A DNA stretch of 36,852 bases, taken from contig CABXRK010000016.1 in NCBI GenBank assembly GCA_902514625.1, positions 1 to 36,852 of the forward strand, written 5' to 3'. Shown one piece after another: positions 24,820 to 33,723 of this stretch (positions are counted from its first letter, which is position 1; each line of letters starts with the position of its first letter). The DNA is from an uncultured Bacteroidota bacterium (GTDB lineage Bacteria > Bacteroidota > Bacteroidia > Flavobacteriales > Flavobacteriaceae). The notes under the pieces are model-generated. The model saw only the letters and a program-made list of their open reading frames with translations. It had not been told where the DNA came from and ran no database searches. The translations under genes were made by a program, and so were the position numbers.

Positions 24820-27240
24820 ATGAGCAAAACAATATTTTCATCATTTGACAACATGTCACTAGATGATGTAAAAAATGATGCTGAATTAATTCCATTATTA
24901 ACGTCTGAAGATGAAGAAGCTTTAGATAAAGAAGAATTGCCTAATTCTGTTCCTATTTTACCACTGAGAAACACTGTTCTTTTTCCTGGTGTTGTTATTC
25001 CAATAACAGCAGGAAGAGATAAATCAATAGAGTTGATTAAGGATGCTAATAAGTCTGATAAGATAATAGGTGTTGTAGCTCAAGTTGATCGAAAAATTCA
25101 GGATCCTACAGCTAAGGATGTTTATAAATTAGGAACTGTTGCACAAATTTTACGGGTTTTGAAAATGCCTGATGGAAATACTACTATTATTATTCAGGGT
25201 AAAAAGCGATTTGAAATAGATCAGTTTTTAACTGAAGACCCATATATTAAAGCTTCTATAAGAGGAGTTGATGATGACAGAAAAGAATTAAAAAACAAGG
25301 AATTTAAATTAATTGTAGAATCTATAAAAGATTTAGCACTTCAGATTATACAAGAAAACCCTTCAATTCCATCTGAGGCATCTTTTGCAATAAAAAATAT
25401 TCAAAGTGCTCCTTTTTTAATCAATTTTGTTTCATCAAACATGAATTTAATTGTTCCTGATAAACAAGAAATACTTTCTTTAAAATCGATTAAGGAAAGA
25501 GCTCTTTTGTGCTTAAAGTTTATGAATATTGAATATCAAAAATTAGAATTAAAAAATGATATTCAATCTAGAGTTAAAAGTGATTTAGATAAACAACAAA
25601 GAGAATATTATCTTCATCAACAGATGAAAACTATACAGGAAGAACTAGGTGTAATTTCCTATGATGAGGAGATTGATGAAATGAAAAAAAGATCAAAAAA
25701 TAAATTATGGAATAATCATATTAATGATCATTTTAATAAAGAATTATCAAAATTACAAAGAATGAATCCTCAGGTAGCTGAATATTCTGTTCAGAGAAAT
25801 TATTTAGATCTCTTTTTAGATCTTCCTTGGGGATTATATTCTAAAGATAAATTTAATTTTCATAGAGCTCAAAGAATTTTAGATAGAGATCATTATGGTC
25901 TTGAGGAGGTTAAAAAAAGAATCATCGAGTATTTGGCTGTTCTTAAACTCAGGAATGATATGAAATCACCAATTTTATGTTTATTTGGTCCTCCAGGAGT
26001 AGGAAAAACTTCATTAGGTAAATCAATTGCTGAGGCTTTAGGAAGATCTTATGTTAGAGTTTCTCTTGGAGGAATGAGAGATGAAGCTGAAATAAGAGGT
26101 CATAGAAAAACCTATATAGGGGCTTTACCTGGTAGAATTATTCAAAGTATTAAAAAATCGGGGACTTCTAATCCGGTTTTTGTTTTGGACGAGATTGATA
26201 AATTAACTGTAAGTCCTCAAGGTGATCCATCTTCAGCTTTACTTGAAGTTTTAGATCCTGAACAGAATAATGAATTTTATGATAATTATTTAGAACAAGG
26301 GTATGATCTATCTAAAGTAATGTTTATAGCAACAGCAAATAACATTAGTTCTATTCATCCAGCTTTAAAAGATAGAATGGAGATTATTAATGTTAGTGGA
26401 TATACAATTGAAGAGAAAACAGAGATAGCTAAAAGACACTTATTGAAAAAACAATTAAATGATCATGGACTTAAAAAAAATAAACTTTCTATTTATAAAC
26501 GCACAATAGAAAAAATAATTGAAGGTTATACAAGAGAATCTGGTGTTAGAGGATTAGAAAAACAGATTGCTAAATTAGTAAGATATGTTGCTAAGTCTAT
26601 TGCAATGGATGAAAAATATATTCAAAGATTAAATCCTTCTGATTTAATAAAAATTTTGGGGCCTAAAAAAGTGGAAAAGGGTTTTTATGAGAAAAATCAA
26701 ATACCTGGAGTTGTTGTTGGATTAGCTTGGACTTCTTTTGGTGGAGATATATTATATATTGAATCTTCACTTTCTAATGGAAAAGGAAATCTTTCAATTA
26801 CTGGAAATCTTGGAAAGATAATGAAGGAATCAGCTATTATTTCACTTGAGTATATTAAAGCTAACGCTGAAAAATTTGGATTAAAAGACTTTCCTTTTGA
26901 TAAATTTAATTATCATATTCATGTTCCTGAAGGAGCAACTCCTAAGGATGGCCCCAGCGCTGGAATTACCATGTTGACATCCTTAGTATCCCTTTTTACT
27001 AAAAAAAGAGTTAAAACTAATCTTTCTATGACTGGAGAAATAACTCTTAGAGGAAAAGTTCTACCAGTTGGGGGGATTAAAGAAAAAATATTAGCTGCTA
27101 AAAGAGCGAATATTAAAGAAATAATTTTATGTCATTCTAACAGAAAAGATGTTGACGAAATAAATCAAAGTTATCTTAAAGGTTTAAAATTCCATTATGT
27201 TAAAAAAATGGATGAAGTATTGGAAATCTCTATTAAATGA
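24820..27240 (+). CDS. lon: ATP-dependent protease Lon
   Basis: A cytosolic AAA+ protease that degrades misfolded and regulatory proteins. It has 806 residues. The N-terminal LAN domain (about 45-240) starts at PILPLRNTVLFPG, and an acidic extension precedes it (residues 1-44, rich in D/E). A coiled-coil linker follows (250-300). The AAA+ module has Walker A GPPGVGKT (390-397) and Walker B FVLDEIDK (454-461). The protease domain has the Ser-Lys dyad S713 (KDGPSAG) and K756 (GGIKEK). The gene is complete. It is preceded by a 168-bp region shared with divergent smpB, which contains a sigma-54-like element, and is followed by 110 bp before cmk. Confidence 0.98.
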   Translation: MSKTIFSSFDNMSLDDVKNDAELIPLLTSEDEEALDKEELPNSVPILPLRNTVLFPGVVIPITAGRDKSIELIKDANKSDKIIGVVAQVDRKIQDPTAKDVYKLGTVAQILRVLKMPDGNTTIIIQGKKRFEIDQFLTEDPYIKASIRGVDDDRKELKNKEFKLIVESIKDLALQIIQENPSIPSEASFAIKNIQSAPFLINFVSSNMNLIVPDKQEILSLKSIKERALLCLKFMNIEYQKLELKNDIQSRVKSDLDKQQREYYLHQQMKTIQEELGVISYDEEIDEMKKRSKNKLWNNHINDHFNKELSKLQRMNPQVAEYSVQRNYLDLFLDLPWGLYSKDKFNFHRAQRILDRDHYGLEEVKKRIIEYLAVLKLRNDMKSPILCLFGPPGVGKTSLGKSIAEALGRSYVRVSLGGMRDEAEIRGHRKTYIGALPGRIIQSIKKSGTSNPVFVLDEIDKLTVSPQGDPSSALLEVLDPEQNNEFYDNYLEQGYDLSKVMFIATANNISSIHPALKDRMEIINVSGYTIEEKTEIAKRHLLKKQLNDHGLKKNKLSIYKRTIEKIIEGYTRESGVRGLEKQIAKLVRYVAKSIAMDEKYIQRLNPSDLIKILGPKKVEKGFYEKNQIPGVVVGLAWTSFGGDILYIESSLSNGKGNLSITGNLGKIMKESAIISLEYIKANAEKFGLKDFPFDKFNYHIHVPEGATPKDGPSAGITMLTSLVSLFTKKRVKTNLSMTGEITLRGKVLPVGGIKEKILAAKRANIKEIILCHSNRKDVDEINQSYLKGLKFHYVKKMDEVLEISIK

Positions 27241-27296
27241 TAATAAAAAACAATATTATTTTGCCTTGAAGGTTTTTAATACTTTTACTTATTTAA

Positions 27297-27315
27297 TAAA
27301 TAGTTCAACTATTTA
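27297..27315. repeat. 19-bp perfect palindrome between lon and cmk
   Basis: Nine-base arms TAAATAGTT and AACTATTTA flank a single central C, with no mismatch, 36 bp before the cmk ATG. It could be an operator or a weak hairpin. An A-run, not a T-run, follows it on the plus strand, so it does not look like a terminator for lon. Confidence 0.45.
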
Positions 27316-27350
27316 AAAAGAACAGTAATTAATTATTAAATTTTATTTCA

Positions 27351-28010
27351 ATGAAGAATAAAATTATTGCAATTGATGGATATGCTTCAACGGGAAAAAG
27401 TACATTGTCAAAAAAATTAGCTAAGTATCTTGACTACATATACATTGACACCGGGTTTATGTATCGAGCTATAACTTATTATGCTTTAAAGAAAAACCTT
27501 TTTATTCAAACTAATATTAATTGTTCCAAAATAGAAAATTTATTAAATAATTCATCATTTTCTGTTTCAAAAAAATACAATTCTCTTTTATTTAATAAAA
27601 AGCTTTTAGGTGATGAAGTAAGAACAATAATAATTTCTGAAAAAGTTTCTAAAATAGCTATGTTAAAAAAAGTTAGAGACTATATGGTTATACAACAAAG
27701 AGCTTTGGCTTCTAAAGAGAATTCAGTGGTTGAAGGAAGAGACATTGGGACTATTGTTTTTCCTGATGCAACTAAAAAATTTTTTTTAACAGCAGATCAA
27801 TCAGTTAGAGCTAAAAGAAGGTATAAGGAATTAATTATTAATGATCCAGATGTTTCTTATGAGCAAATTTTAAAAAATGTCATCAAAAGAGATCATGAAG
27901 ATTCAAATAGAAAATTATCGCCACTAAAAAGGGCTAAAGGATCAATTGAAATTGACACAACAAAGTTAACTATTGATCAAGCTTTTGATTTAATTATTTC
28001 TAATTTATGA
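27351..28010 (+). CDS. cmk: Cytidylate kinase (CMP/dCMP)
   Basis: Phosphorylates CMP and dCMP to the diphosphates for nucleic acid and lipid precursor supply. It has 219 residues with a P-loop: IAIDGYASTGKST at the N-terminus (Walker A G10-T18). The substrate-binding YIDTGFMYRAITY and the CMP-binding insert follow, then VVEGRDIGTIVFPDA and the lid region with FFLTADQSVRAKRR and RDHEDSNRKLSPL. All core motifs of the bacterial cmk family are present. It stands alone 110 bp after lon; only 1 bp separates its stop from the end of the convergent GH97 gene. Confidence 0.96.
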   Translation: MKNKIIAIDGYASTGKSTLSKKLAKYLDYIYIDTGFMYRAITYYALKKNLFIQTNINCSKIENLLNNSSFSVSKKYNSLLFNKKLLGDEVRTIIISEKVSKIAMLKKVRDYMVIQQRALASKENSVVEGRDIGTIVFPDATKKFFLTADQSVRAKRRYKELIINDPDVSYEQILKNVIKRDHEDSNRKLSPLKRAKGSIEIDTTKLTIDQAFDLIISNL

Positions 28011-28011
28011 T

Positions 28012-30120
28012 TTAATTTTTTATAATCTCAATTGCAAATCCTCCTCCTGGAGCTAGGTAAATTGGAATAGTAGATTCATTATTAATTTCTATTTCCTTTA
28101 TTTCATACTCCATAGGGTTTTTTTTCCAATGAGTTTTTTTCGTGTCTTGATATATTTTTGCTAAATATTCATGCTTAGGGTTTAAAAAATCTAATTTTAA
28201 ATAAAATTCCCTTTGTTTCTCATCAGTGATTCCCCCAATATACCAATTTTCAGAATTTATATCTTTTCTTGCAATAGTTAAATATTCAGATATTTTGCTA
28301 TTTAAAATTAATTTTGATTCCCAATTTACAGGGACTTTCTTTATAAATTCAAAAGCTCTAGGATGTTTTTTGTAATGCTTTGGAAGATCTGCTGCCATTT
28401 GCATTGGTGAATAGTATACAACATACAAAGCAAGCTCTTTTGCAATAGTTGATGGAACAATAGCATTATAATCTAATTCATTAGTTCCAGGAGCTATAAA
28501 TCTAAATTTATTTAATTGAAAAATTCCTGGAGTATAATCCATTGGACCACTCAGTAATCTAGTGAAAGGTAGGTCTGTAGCGTGGTTTACTCCATTACTA
28601 GAAAAACCATTGAATTCTTGTCCTTTAGCACCTTCACGAGAAATGAAATTTGGAAATTTTCTTCTTAAACCAGTATCTTTAATTGGCTCATGAGTTATAA
28701 TACTTATTTTATATTTTGCAGCTATCTCAATTACTTTTTGAAAATGATTAATCATAAATTGTCCATGATGCCATTCTTTAAAGACATTACCGTCTTTTTC
28801 AATTCGTTTTATATTTTTACTTACATCATTTACATAGCCAGTTTTAACATACTTAACTCCCATTTTTTGATATAACTTAAAAGCCTCTTCTAATTGATTT
28901 TCATAATTTTCAATTTGACCTCCAGTTTCATGGTGTCCTACTATTGAAATATTTTTATCTGAAATGTATGAGGTAATTTCATTAAAATCAAAATCATCAA
29001 CTGTGTCTATAAAGTTAAATGGGATTCCATTTCCTGAACAACACCATTCAGGATACCATCCTTTATTCCATCCCTCAACTAAAAGACCATCAAAGTTATG
29101 TTTAGATGCAAAATCTAAATATTTTTTTACCTTATTAGTATTGGCTCCATGAAATTCTGAAGGCCACCATGTAGACTCATTAGTTCCAATCATTTCCCAC
29201 CATACACCCATATACTTTCCAGGTTTAACCCAAGAATAATCTTCTGTTTTTTCTGGATCTTCATTTAGGTTTAGGATTAAACTTGAATTCAATAAATCTG
29301 AACTTGAATCAGCAATTTGAATCGTTCTCCATGGACTTATAATTGACTCATTTAATTTTACTTTAGTCCCATCTGACCATGGATATAATAAAGCTTCTAA
29401 TTTCCCTTTACCTTTTGGGGAAAGTGTCATACTAGAATAATTTATTAGATTCGCTTCATGAATACTAATAAATAATCCATTATTTTTTTTAATAGTTAAT
29501 GGGGTTTGAGCAGCATCAAAACCAATAGAATCAAATGAAAGATCTTCAACTAATTCACTATATTTCTTTTTTGAAATTTCGTCTATTCTAGTGTTTGCAT
29601 ATAAGAATTCATATCTTCTATACGAAAATGCCGGTTGCCAGAAGGCAGAGTCTTTTTCGGAGAGATTAAATTCAGTAATTTCATCAATAATATCATAGTT
29701 TTTTATATTTTTTTGATTCGGAATAGTATATCTAAAACCTATCCCATCATTAAAAATTCTAAATTCCAGAAAAAGTATCTTTTTGTTTTGTTTAAGTTCT
29801 ATTTTTAGTTCTTTGTAATTGTTTTCAATTATTTTATATTCACCCAGTAGTGGCTTCCATAAATTTTTATAAGAGTCTATTTGAATATTATTAATTATAA
29901 AATTCTTATTTAAGAAGACATTATCTTTTAGTATTAATCCAAGTTTTGATTTTTTTAGAATTAATTTATCTTCTTTTTCGATTGAGTAATATGGAGTTCC
30001 ATTGTCCAAGAAGAAAATCACTTTAATTTTTTTATCAGGAGAATCTATTATAGTTGAAATATCATTTTTATTACAAGAAATTAACATCAAAAAAAAGGAT
30101 AATAAGCATAGGTTTTTCAT
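28012..30120 (-). CDS. GH97 family alpha-glucosidase-type lipoprotein (inverting subtype)
   Basis: A 702-residue glycoside hydrolase with a lipoprotein signal peptide (lipobox LISC, C16). An N-terminal beta-sandwich (about 20-290) is followed by the (beta/alpha)8 barrel beginning at KPGKYMGVWWEM, and a C-terminal beta domain. Glutamates in HHETGG (E398), THEPI (E478) and GQEFN (E502) fit the calcium- and acid/base-type residues of SusB; the 24-residue distance from E478 to E502 equals that between SusB E508 and E532. The retaining-subtype nucleophile position reads KTGYV (Gly, not Asp), which supports an inverting GH97a alpha-glucosidase. No SusC/SusD pair is next to it. The substrate is inferred, not shown. 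Confidence 0.9.
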   Translation of the reverse strand: MKNLCLLSFFLMLISCNKNDISTIIDSPDKKIKVIFFLDNGTPYYSIEKEDKLILKKSKLGLILKDNVFLNKNFIINNIQIDSYKNLWKPLLGEYKIIENNYKELKIELKQNKKILFLEFRIFNDGIGFRYTIPNQKNIKNYDIIDEITEFNLSEKDSAFWQPAFSYRRYEFLYANTRIDEISKKKYSELVEDLSFDSIGFDAAQTPLTIKKNNGLFISIHEANLINYSSMTLSPKGKGKLEALLYPWSDGTKVKLNESIISPWRTIQIADSSSDLLNSSLILNLNEDPEKTEDYSWVKPGKYMGVWWEMIGTNESTWWPSEFHGANTNKVKKYLDFASKHNFDGLLVEGWNKGWYPEWCCSGNGIPFNFIDTVDDFDFNEITSYISDKNISIVGHHETGGQIENYENQLEEAFKLYQKMGVKYVKTGYVNDVSKNIKRIEKDGNVFKEWHHGQFMINHFQKVIEIAAKYKISIITHEPIKDTGLRRKFPNFISREGAKGQEFNGFSSNGVNHATDLPFTRLLSGPMDYTPGIFQLNKFRFIAPGTNELDYNAIVPSTIAKELALYVVYYSPMQMAADLPKHYKKHPRAFEFIKKVPVNWESKLILNSKISEYLTIARKDINSENWYIGGITDEKQREFYLKLDFLNPKHEYLAKIYQDTKKTHWKKNPMEYEIKEIEINNESTIPIYLAPGGGFAIEIIKN

Positions 30121-30237
30121 TGGTAATACATCGATTTTATTAATGAATAAATATATATATAATTTTTATTTAAAATGAATATTTTTAGAACTGTAATATT
30201 ATATTGTTTTTTTTTGAAATTTTATTTAATAATACTG

Positions 30238-30268
30238 TTGTCATAATCTTTCAAAAGATTTAAATTTG
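30238..30268 (+). promoter_or_regulatory. Promoter of the YbdG-like channel gene (TTG-N20-TAAATTTG)
   Basis: TTG at 30238-30240 and TAAATTTG at 30261-30268 with 20 bp between them match the Bacteroidota -33/-7 promoter, with the same spacing as before recN. The predicted leader is about 28 nt. It may also drive kdgK-kdgA downstream, since only 27 bp separate the channel gene from kdgK. Confidence 0.6.
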
Positions 30269-30301
30269 AAATACATTTTAATCTAATATTATTTTTTATT
30301 T

Positions 30302-31480
30302 ATGTCAAAACAAACAATTTTTTATTTGATAATCACTATAGTTTTAAGTTTAATTATATTTTGGTTGTCTAGAAAAATTCTTAATAAAATCTTCAAAAAG
30401 ATTGCATTAAAAACTAAAACAAATTTTGATGATGCACTTATAAATAATAATTTCCCTTTTTACTCATCCTTTTTGTTACCATTATTTTTTATTTATTCAA
30501 TGAGTTCATTTTTTATTGAATCCTATCCTGAAGTTTTAAGTTTTATTTTAAAGGCTATTGAAATAATCTTTATTGTAAATATTGTTTTTATTGTTAGAAG
30601 TGTACTATTAACTATAAGTGATTACAGTAAGAATAGCACTAATTTTAAAAATAAACCTATAGATAGTTACGTTCAAGTCTTTTTAATTATTCTTTGGTTT
30701 ATTGGAATTATATTAATTATGTCTTTATTGACAGGAAAAAATATAACTACTTTTTTAACCACTATTGGAGCATTTTCTGCTATAATTTTATTAATCTTTA
30801 AAGATACAATATTAGGATTTGTTGCTAGTATTCAAATTACAATAAATGATACCGTTAGAATTGGTGATTGGATTACAATTAAAAGTAGTGGAGCTGATGG
30901 AGATGTAGTATCTATTAGTTTATCATCTGTAAAAGTTCGTAATTTTGATAATACAATCACAACAGTTCCAACTTATAAGCTTATATCTGATTCATTTATT
31001 AATTGGAGAGGAATGAGTGATTCTGATGGTAGAAGGATAAAAAGATCTTTACTTATTAAGCCTTCTAGTATTCGTTTTCTTAAAGAAGATGAATTGATGA
31101 AATTAAAAAAAATAGGAAGAATTTCAGAATATATAAATATTAGGCAAAAACAGATAGAACAATTTAACTCTAAACATAATTATGATAAGGAATTATTGAT
31201 TAATGGTAGAAATATTACGAATATAGGTTTATTCAGAAAATATACTGAAATGTATCTTGAAAAGCATCCTTTAATTAATAATAAAATGATAGTTATGTGT
31301 AGACAGTTATCTCCAACTTCTCAAGGCATTCCTCTTGAAATATATGTTTTTAGCAAGAGTAAAGAATGGAAAAAATACGAACATCTTATGTCTGATATTT
31401 TTGACCATTTGCTTGCATCTATTGATTATTTTCATTTAGAATGTTTTGAATTATCTACAAATTTTCCTGTTTTAAAATGA
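30302..31480 (+). CDS. MscS-family mechanosensitive channel, YbdG type
   Basis: A 392-residue membrane protein with about five hydrophobic segments (roughly 4-22, 50-72, 82-105, 125-145, 150-172). A pore-lining region with TTFLTTIGAFSAIILLIFKDTILGF and the cytoplasmic beta domain beginning at RIGDWITIKSSGADGDV follow. The segments SSVKVRNFDNTITTVPTYKL and NWRGMSDSDGRRIKRS are close to the YbdG subfamily, which contributes miniconductance mechanosensitive activity under osmotic downshock. It probably protects against hypo-osmotic stress. It has its own good promoter and precedes kdgK by 27 bp. Confidence 0.9.
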   Translation: MSKQTIFYLIITIVLSLIIFWLSRKILNKIFKKIALKTKTNFDDALINNNFPFYSSFLLPLFFIYSMSSFFIESYPEVLSFILKAIEIIFIVNIVFIVRSVLLTISDYSKNSTNFKNKPIDSYVQVFLIILWFIGIILIMSLLTGKNITTFLTTIGAFSAIILLIFKDTILGFVASIQITINDTVRIGDWITIKSSGADGDVVSISLSSVKVRNFDNTITTVPTYKLISDSFINWRGMSDSDGRRIKRSLLIKPSSIRFLKEDELMKLKKIGRISEYINIRQKQIEQFNSKHNYDKELLINGRNITNIGLFRKYTEMYLEKHPLINNKMIVMCRQLSPTSQGIPLEIYVFSKSKEWKKYEHLMSDIFDHLLASIDYFHLECFELSTNFPVLK

Positions 31481-31507
31481 TTTTATTTTTAAATTGAAAC
31501 ATTATTT

Positions 31508-32545
31508 ATGAAAAAAGTTATCACTTTTGGTGAAATTATGTTGAGATTATCTCCTTCAGATAATCTTCGATTTTCTCAAGCATCAAGTTTTGATATTATT
31601 TATGGTGGTGGTGAATCAAATGTTGCCGTTTCCTTAGCAAATTTTGGCATTCCGGTTGATTTCATAAGCTGTATTCCTCAAAATGACATAGGAGATAATG
31701 CAATTATGGAATTAAGGAAGAGAAATGTTGGTACAAATCATATTCTTAGAGAAGGAGATAGATTAGGTATTTATTTTTTAGAAACGGGAGCAGTATCTAG
31801 AGGAAGTAAAGTTATCTATGATAGATCATTTTCTTCTTTTTCTAAAATTAAAATCAGAACTATTAATTGGAGAAAAATTTTCAGTAATTCAGATTGGTTT
31901 CATTGGACAGGAATTACACCAGCTGTATCTCAAAATGCATATGAAGTTTGTTTAGAAGCAATTAAAGTTGCTGATTCAATGGGTGTAACTATTTCAACAG
32001 ATTTAAATTATAGAAGTAAATTATGGAAGTATGGAAAAGATTCAAAAAAGATTATGACAGAACTTGTTAGTTATTCTGATATAATTTTAGGGAATGAAGA
32101 AGATGTTGAAAAACATTTTGGTATTAAACCTAAAGGGATTGATGTTACCAAGGGTTCGAGTTTAAATCCCGAAGCTTACGTTTCTGTTAGTAAGCAATTA
32201 ATGAAAATGTTTCCAAAATCAAAAAAAATTATAACTACATTAAGAGGTTCAATAAGTGCTTCTCATAATACATGGTCAGGCCTATTATTCGATGGCAGTA
32301 ATGCTATTTATTCACCTACTCATCAAATAACACATATTGTTGATAGAGTTGGTGGAGGGGATTCTTTTATGGCAGGTTTAATCTACGGTCTTAAGACTTA
32401 TCCTAAAGATGACCAAAAAGCATTAGAATTTGCGGCAGCAGCTTCTTCTCTTAAACATACAATTAAAGGAGATGCAAATTTAGTTTCTGTTGAAGAAGTT
32501 ATTAAAATACTTTCAGGAGATTCATCAGGAAGAGTTTCACGTTAA
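31508..32545 (+). CDS. kdgK: 2-dehydro-3-deoxygluconate kinase (PfkB family)
   Basis: Phosphorylates KDG to KDPG, linking uronate/alginate/pectin breakdown products to the Entner-Doudoroff branch. It has 345 residues with the PfkB fold: ITFGEIMLRLSP at the start, GGGESNVAVSLA (33-44) and the C-terminal PfkB signature VDRVGGGDSFMAG with the catalytic base D285. The tyrosine and arginine residues around IYFLETG and IYDR are those that bind KDG in relatives. PfkB substrate calls are often uncertain, but the immediately downstream KDPG aldolase (11 bp away) strongly supports this one. It starts 27 bp after the channel gene. Confidence 0.9.
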   Translation: MKKVITFGEIMLRLSPSDNLRFSQASSFDIIYGGGESNVAVSLANFGIPVDFISCIPQNDIGDNAIMELRKRNVGTNHILREGDRLGIYFLETGAVSRGSKVIYDRSFSSFSKIKIRTINWRKIFSNSDWFHWTGITPAVSQNAYEVCLEAIKVADSMGVTISTDLNYRSKLWKYGKDSKKIMTELVSYSDIILGNEEDVEKHFGIKPKGIDVTKGSSLNPEAYVSVSKQLMKMFPKSKKIITTLRGSISASHNTWSGLLFDGSNAIYSPTHQITHIVDRVGGGDSFMAGLIYGLKTYPKDDQKALEFAAAASSLKHTIKGDANLVSVEEVIKILSGDSSGRVSR

Positions 32546-32556
32546 AAAATTAAAAA

Positions 32557-33222
32557 ATGGCTAATTATAATAGATTAGAAGTTGTTCAAGTTATGAGGTC
32601 AAATGGCTTGGTTCCTTTGTTTTACAATAGTGATATTAACACTTGCAAGAAAATTGTTAAAGCATGCTATGATGGTGGTTCAAGAATTTTAGAGTTTACA
32701 AATAGGGGAGATATGGCTTATAAAATATTTGAAGAACTATTAATATATGTTAGTAAAAATTGTCCTGGAATGGTTTTGGGAGTTGGATCATTAACTGATG
32801 CTTCATCAGCATCATTATATATTCAAATTGGGGCAAATTTTATTATTACCCCAGTCTTAAGAGAAGATATAGTTAGTATATGTAATAGAAGGAAAGTTTT
32901 CTGGTCTGCTGGTTGTGGGACTTTAACTGAAATTTGTCGTGCTGAAGAACTTGGATGCGAGGTTGTAAAATTATTTCCTGGAGGCATATATGGACCAGAT
33001 TTTGTTAAAGCAATTAAAGGGCCCCAACCATGGACTTATATAATGCCTACTGGTGGAGTTTCTAATGACAAGAAAAATCTTCTAGAATGGTTTAATTCTG
33101 GAGTTTTTTGTGTTGGAATGGGATCAAAACTAATATCCAGAGAAATTATTGAATCTAATAATTATAAAAAATTATCTAAAGATGTATCTAATGTTCTTTC
33201 AATAATTAATTCAATTAGATAA
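32557..33222 (+). CDS. kdgA: KDPG/KHG aldolase
   Basis: Cleaves KDPG into pyruvate and glyceraldehyde-3-phosphate. It has 221 residues and a class I TIM barrel: G..PLFYN, ILEFTNRG (E46 as general base, R50 for phosphate/carboxylate), GVGSLTD, AGANFIITPVL-type segment (here IGANFIITPV), and the Schiff-base lysine K138 in VVKLFPGG. MPTGGVS provides the phosphate site. With kdgK it forms a two-gene module for the lower part of KDG use; the upper enzymes (edd, uronate isomerases, polysaccharide lyases) are not in the window. A short AT-only inverted repeat and a T-run follow its stop. Confidence 0.93.
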   Translation: MANYNRLEVVQVMRSNGLVPLFYNSDINTCKKIVKACYDGGSRILEFTNRGDMAYKIFEELLIYVSKNCPGMVLGVGSLTDASSASLYIQIGANFIITPVLREDIVSICNRRKVFWSAGCGTLTEICRAEELGCEVVKLFPGGIYGPDFVKAIKGPQPWTYIMPTGGVSNDKKNLLEWFNSGVFCVGMGSKLISREIIESNNYKKLSKDVSNVLSIINSIR

Positions 33223-33238
33223 TTATCTGTTTTTTTTT
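33217..33238 (+). terminator. Weak terminator-like palindrome after kdgA
   Basis: A 12-bp palindrome AGATAATTATCT overlaps the kdgA stop codon and is followed by a run of nine T's after one G. The possible stem is only about 4 bp and GC-poor, so it would be a weak intrinsic terminator at best. Confidence 0.28.
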
Positions 33239-33272
33239 AAACTTTTGTAGATTAGCAAAAAAAAATAAATAA

Positions 33273-33719
33273 TTGACAGTTTTTAAATTTAATTTGTTTG
33301 CACTATTTAAATTGCCTTCCGCTTGGATTACAGGAGTAAGAGTTAAAGAAATTAATGAAAAGTTTTCAATTACTACAGTTAAATATAGATGGATAAATCA
33401 AAATCCATTTAGATCCATGTTTTGGGCTGTTCAGGGAATGGCTGCTGAATTGTCGACAGGTTCTTTAATTATTAATTCAATTATTAAATCAAACAAAAAA
33501 ATTTCTATGCTTGTTATTAAAAATAAATCAGAGTTTTTTAAAAAGGCAACAGGTAGGATTTTGTTTAAATGCTCCCAGGGAGAAGAAGTTGAACGAATAA
33601 TTAATCAAGTAATAGAAACCTCAAAGCCAAGAGTAATTAACATGAGTTCTATTGGAACAGATGAAAAAGGGGATAAGGTATCAAAATTCGAATTTCAATG
33701 GACTATTTTAAAAAAATAA
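33273..33719 (+). CDS. DUF4442 hotdog-fold protein, putative thioesterase
   Basis: A 148-residue protein that I recognise as the DUF4442 group of hotdog-fold proteins. FALFKLPSAWITGVRV, VKYRWINQNPFRSMFWAVQGMAAELSTG and the later KKATGRI.F.C are its conserved segments; N52 and the FWA..GMAAE helix resemble the central hotdog helix. Thioesterase activity is inferred from the fold only. Translation must begin at the TTG at 33273 or another non-ATG codon, because the first ATG lies inside the conserved helix. It is 50 bp after kdgA and 4 bp before the flavoprotein gene, so it is probably co-transcribed with that gene. Confidence 0.8.
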   Translation: MTVFKFNLFALFKLPSAWITGVRVKEINEKFSITTVKYRWINQNPFRSMFWAVQGMAAELSTGSLIINSIIKSNKKISMLVIKNKSEFFKKATGRILFKCSQGEEVERIINQVIETSKPRVINMSSIGTDEKGDKVSKFEFQWTILKK

Positions 33720-33723
33720 AAAT

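Noticed and set aside
28012-33222. Polysaccharide utilisation locus around GH97 and kdgK-kdgA
   Set aside because: There is no SusC/SusD pair, lyase, sulfatase or hybrid regulator in the window, and the genes are on opposite strands separated by a channel gene.
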